NCBI GenBank assembly: GCA_964019135.1
Contig: OZ025257.1
Location: 27,202,352-27,266,351, forward strand
Length of the DNA stretch: 64,000 nucleotides
From: Arenicola marina
Lineage: Eukaryota; Annelida; Polychaeta; Arenicolidae
Direction of reading: 5' to 3'
This document shows positions 62,908 to 64,000 of the stretch, piece after piece. The notes under the pieces are model-generated. The model saw nothing but the letters and a program-made list of their open reading frames with translations. It was not told where the DNA came from and did no database searches. The translations under genes and the position numbers were made by a program. Position 1 is the stretch's first letter, and each line of letters starts with the position of its first letter.

Positions 62908-64000
62908 CGTGAGCTACGCTAAAAAGTACAGGACAAGATACTTTAGCAAGTCAGCCGGAGGTGAATATGGCGTGTCAAAGCCAGCATCGCGGCAGCGTTG
63001 CGCTGTTCGCGGGTAGAAATTGCTCCTACGTAGAGGTCTAAACCATAGCTTTTTTCTGCGCTTTTAGGATGATGATGCCGGACGGATGCGATGTTATGTC
63101 TGAGAATGCGTTTGTTGCAGCGAAAATAACTAATAAAAAAAGAACTAATACATGTTTTATGGTTGCCATGGGTTCTCTTTGTTATACGATTGTGACGTCA
63201 CAGAGACGATCGCGCAACAACGGCTATCGTAAAAAAACTTGAATGGTGACAGATCCGGTACGCATTCTAGCTATATATTGATTGGCGGGTAAGTGGGGGA
63301 GATGGTTGAGGGGGGTGGGGGGGGGGGGTACTTGTTTAATGCGTTTAAGGTAACACGGCAACATTAATCATTCTGGCAATCATTACCATAGGTATAACCA
63401 AAGGTTCGAGTTTGTCTTCATCTACACTACAGCACATATGACACACCCGTTAGCGCAAGCAGTCGTAAAAAGGAAACCGAGCGAATCAGCATGTGACGCA
63501 ATCGACCCCATTACACATTCTGGCATATACTTTGTGTCTAAATACATGACTAAATGACCAAATAGTGAAACAAACAATATATACAACGAAATAAAAATAA
63601 ATAGTACGCCTTATTGTATAACTCCTCATGTGGCATAAACATAAACTTACCCGTGTTTGAGACAATTTTCTTCTCTTTATTCTAAAAGTAATACACTCCC
63701 AAGTGGGGTGGAGGGGGAGGGGGTGGAGGGGGGAGGGGTCCAAAGAAATACAATCGTTGTCATTTCTATCGTCGATAGTATCGACCCATAGGTCTGAAAC
63801 GGATTGTAAGCCAGCCCATGGTAGATCTGGAAGACATTTTCAAACACCGACCATAAAAAACGAATTAACTCCAATGGCAAACCCAGCTATGTCGAGACCT
63901 GCCACGGACAAACCTATTTTTGTTATTAGGCAAACAAATAAACCAGTGCTTAGCCAATACTGTCAATACTAGTTCGAGTGTAGGTTGTCTGTGATCTTGG
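62908..64000. other. Transglutaminase upstream region
   Basis: No gene recognised. It should hold the promoter and a 5' untranslated exon. G-rich tracts occur at 63305-63331 and 63701-63738 (gggtggaggggg repeats). Confidence 0.5.

Overview
The window is eukaryotic: every recognisable protein is split into short exons with GT-AG introns. It holds seven genes, five of them complete or nearly so. The most likely source is an invertebrate chordate, probably an amphioxus (Branchiostoma-like). Three things point there: genes that in human lie on 14q11-q12 and 6p22-p25 occur here as single copies in 64 kb; gene density and intron sizes are modest; and minisatellites are abundant, two of them running exactly across a splice donor. 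This assignment is inference; another marine invertebrate is not excluded.

Layout from left to right. 1-9557: 5' part of an LAT-type amino-acid transporter (SLC7A) on the minus strand, running off the left edge. 12257-17930: PSMB5, the chymotrypsin-like proteasome subunit, minus, 7 coding exons. 17931-20037: spacer with a promoter palindrome, a TIR element filled with a 30-bp minisatellite, and a small hAT-like element. 20038-28590: ACTR6 (Arp6), minus, 12 exons, with its promoter plus first exon duplicated in tandem (second copy at 29447-29517). 31346-33914: CLYBL (citramalyl-CoA lyase), minus. 36924-39197: SMIM13, a 70-residue membrane protein, plus strand, head-to-head with CLYBL. 41912-49715: GMP reductase, minus, 7 exons. 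49716-53761: spacer with a 2-kb 21-bp array. 53762-62907: a complete 771-residue transglutaminase, minus, 15 coding exons.

The genes are housekeeping or tissue genes with no shared pathway. Their common theme is genomic. The neighbour pairs LAT/PSMB5 and GMPR/transglutaminase match human 14q11-q12 (SLC7A7/8-PSMB5, GMPR2-TGM1), and transglutaminase/SMIM13/GMPR also match human 6p (F13A1, SMIM13, GMPR). The window therefore looks like the pre-duplication state of a vertebrate paralogon.

The most striking structures are minisatellites whose unit contains the host gene's own splice donor (GMPR exon 5, about 44 copies; ACTR6 exon 8, about 27 copies), a two-copy duplication of the ACTR6 exon 9 end, the doubled ACTR6 first exon, a 2.1-kb element with 365-bp inverted repeats carrying a broken PIF1-helicase fragment, and a three-level nest of transposons in the transglutaminase gene with an empty site visible elsewhere in the window. 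All exon joins were made by eye from reading frame, splice signals and protein similarity.
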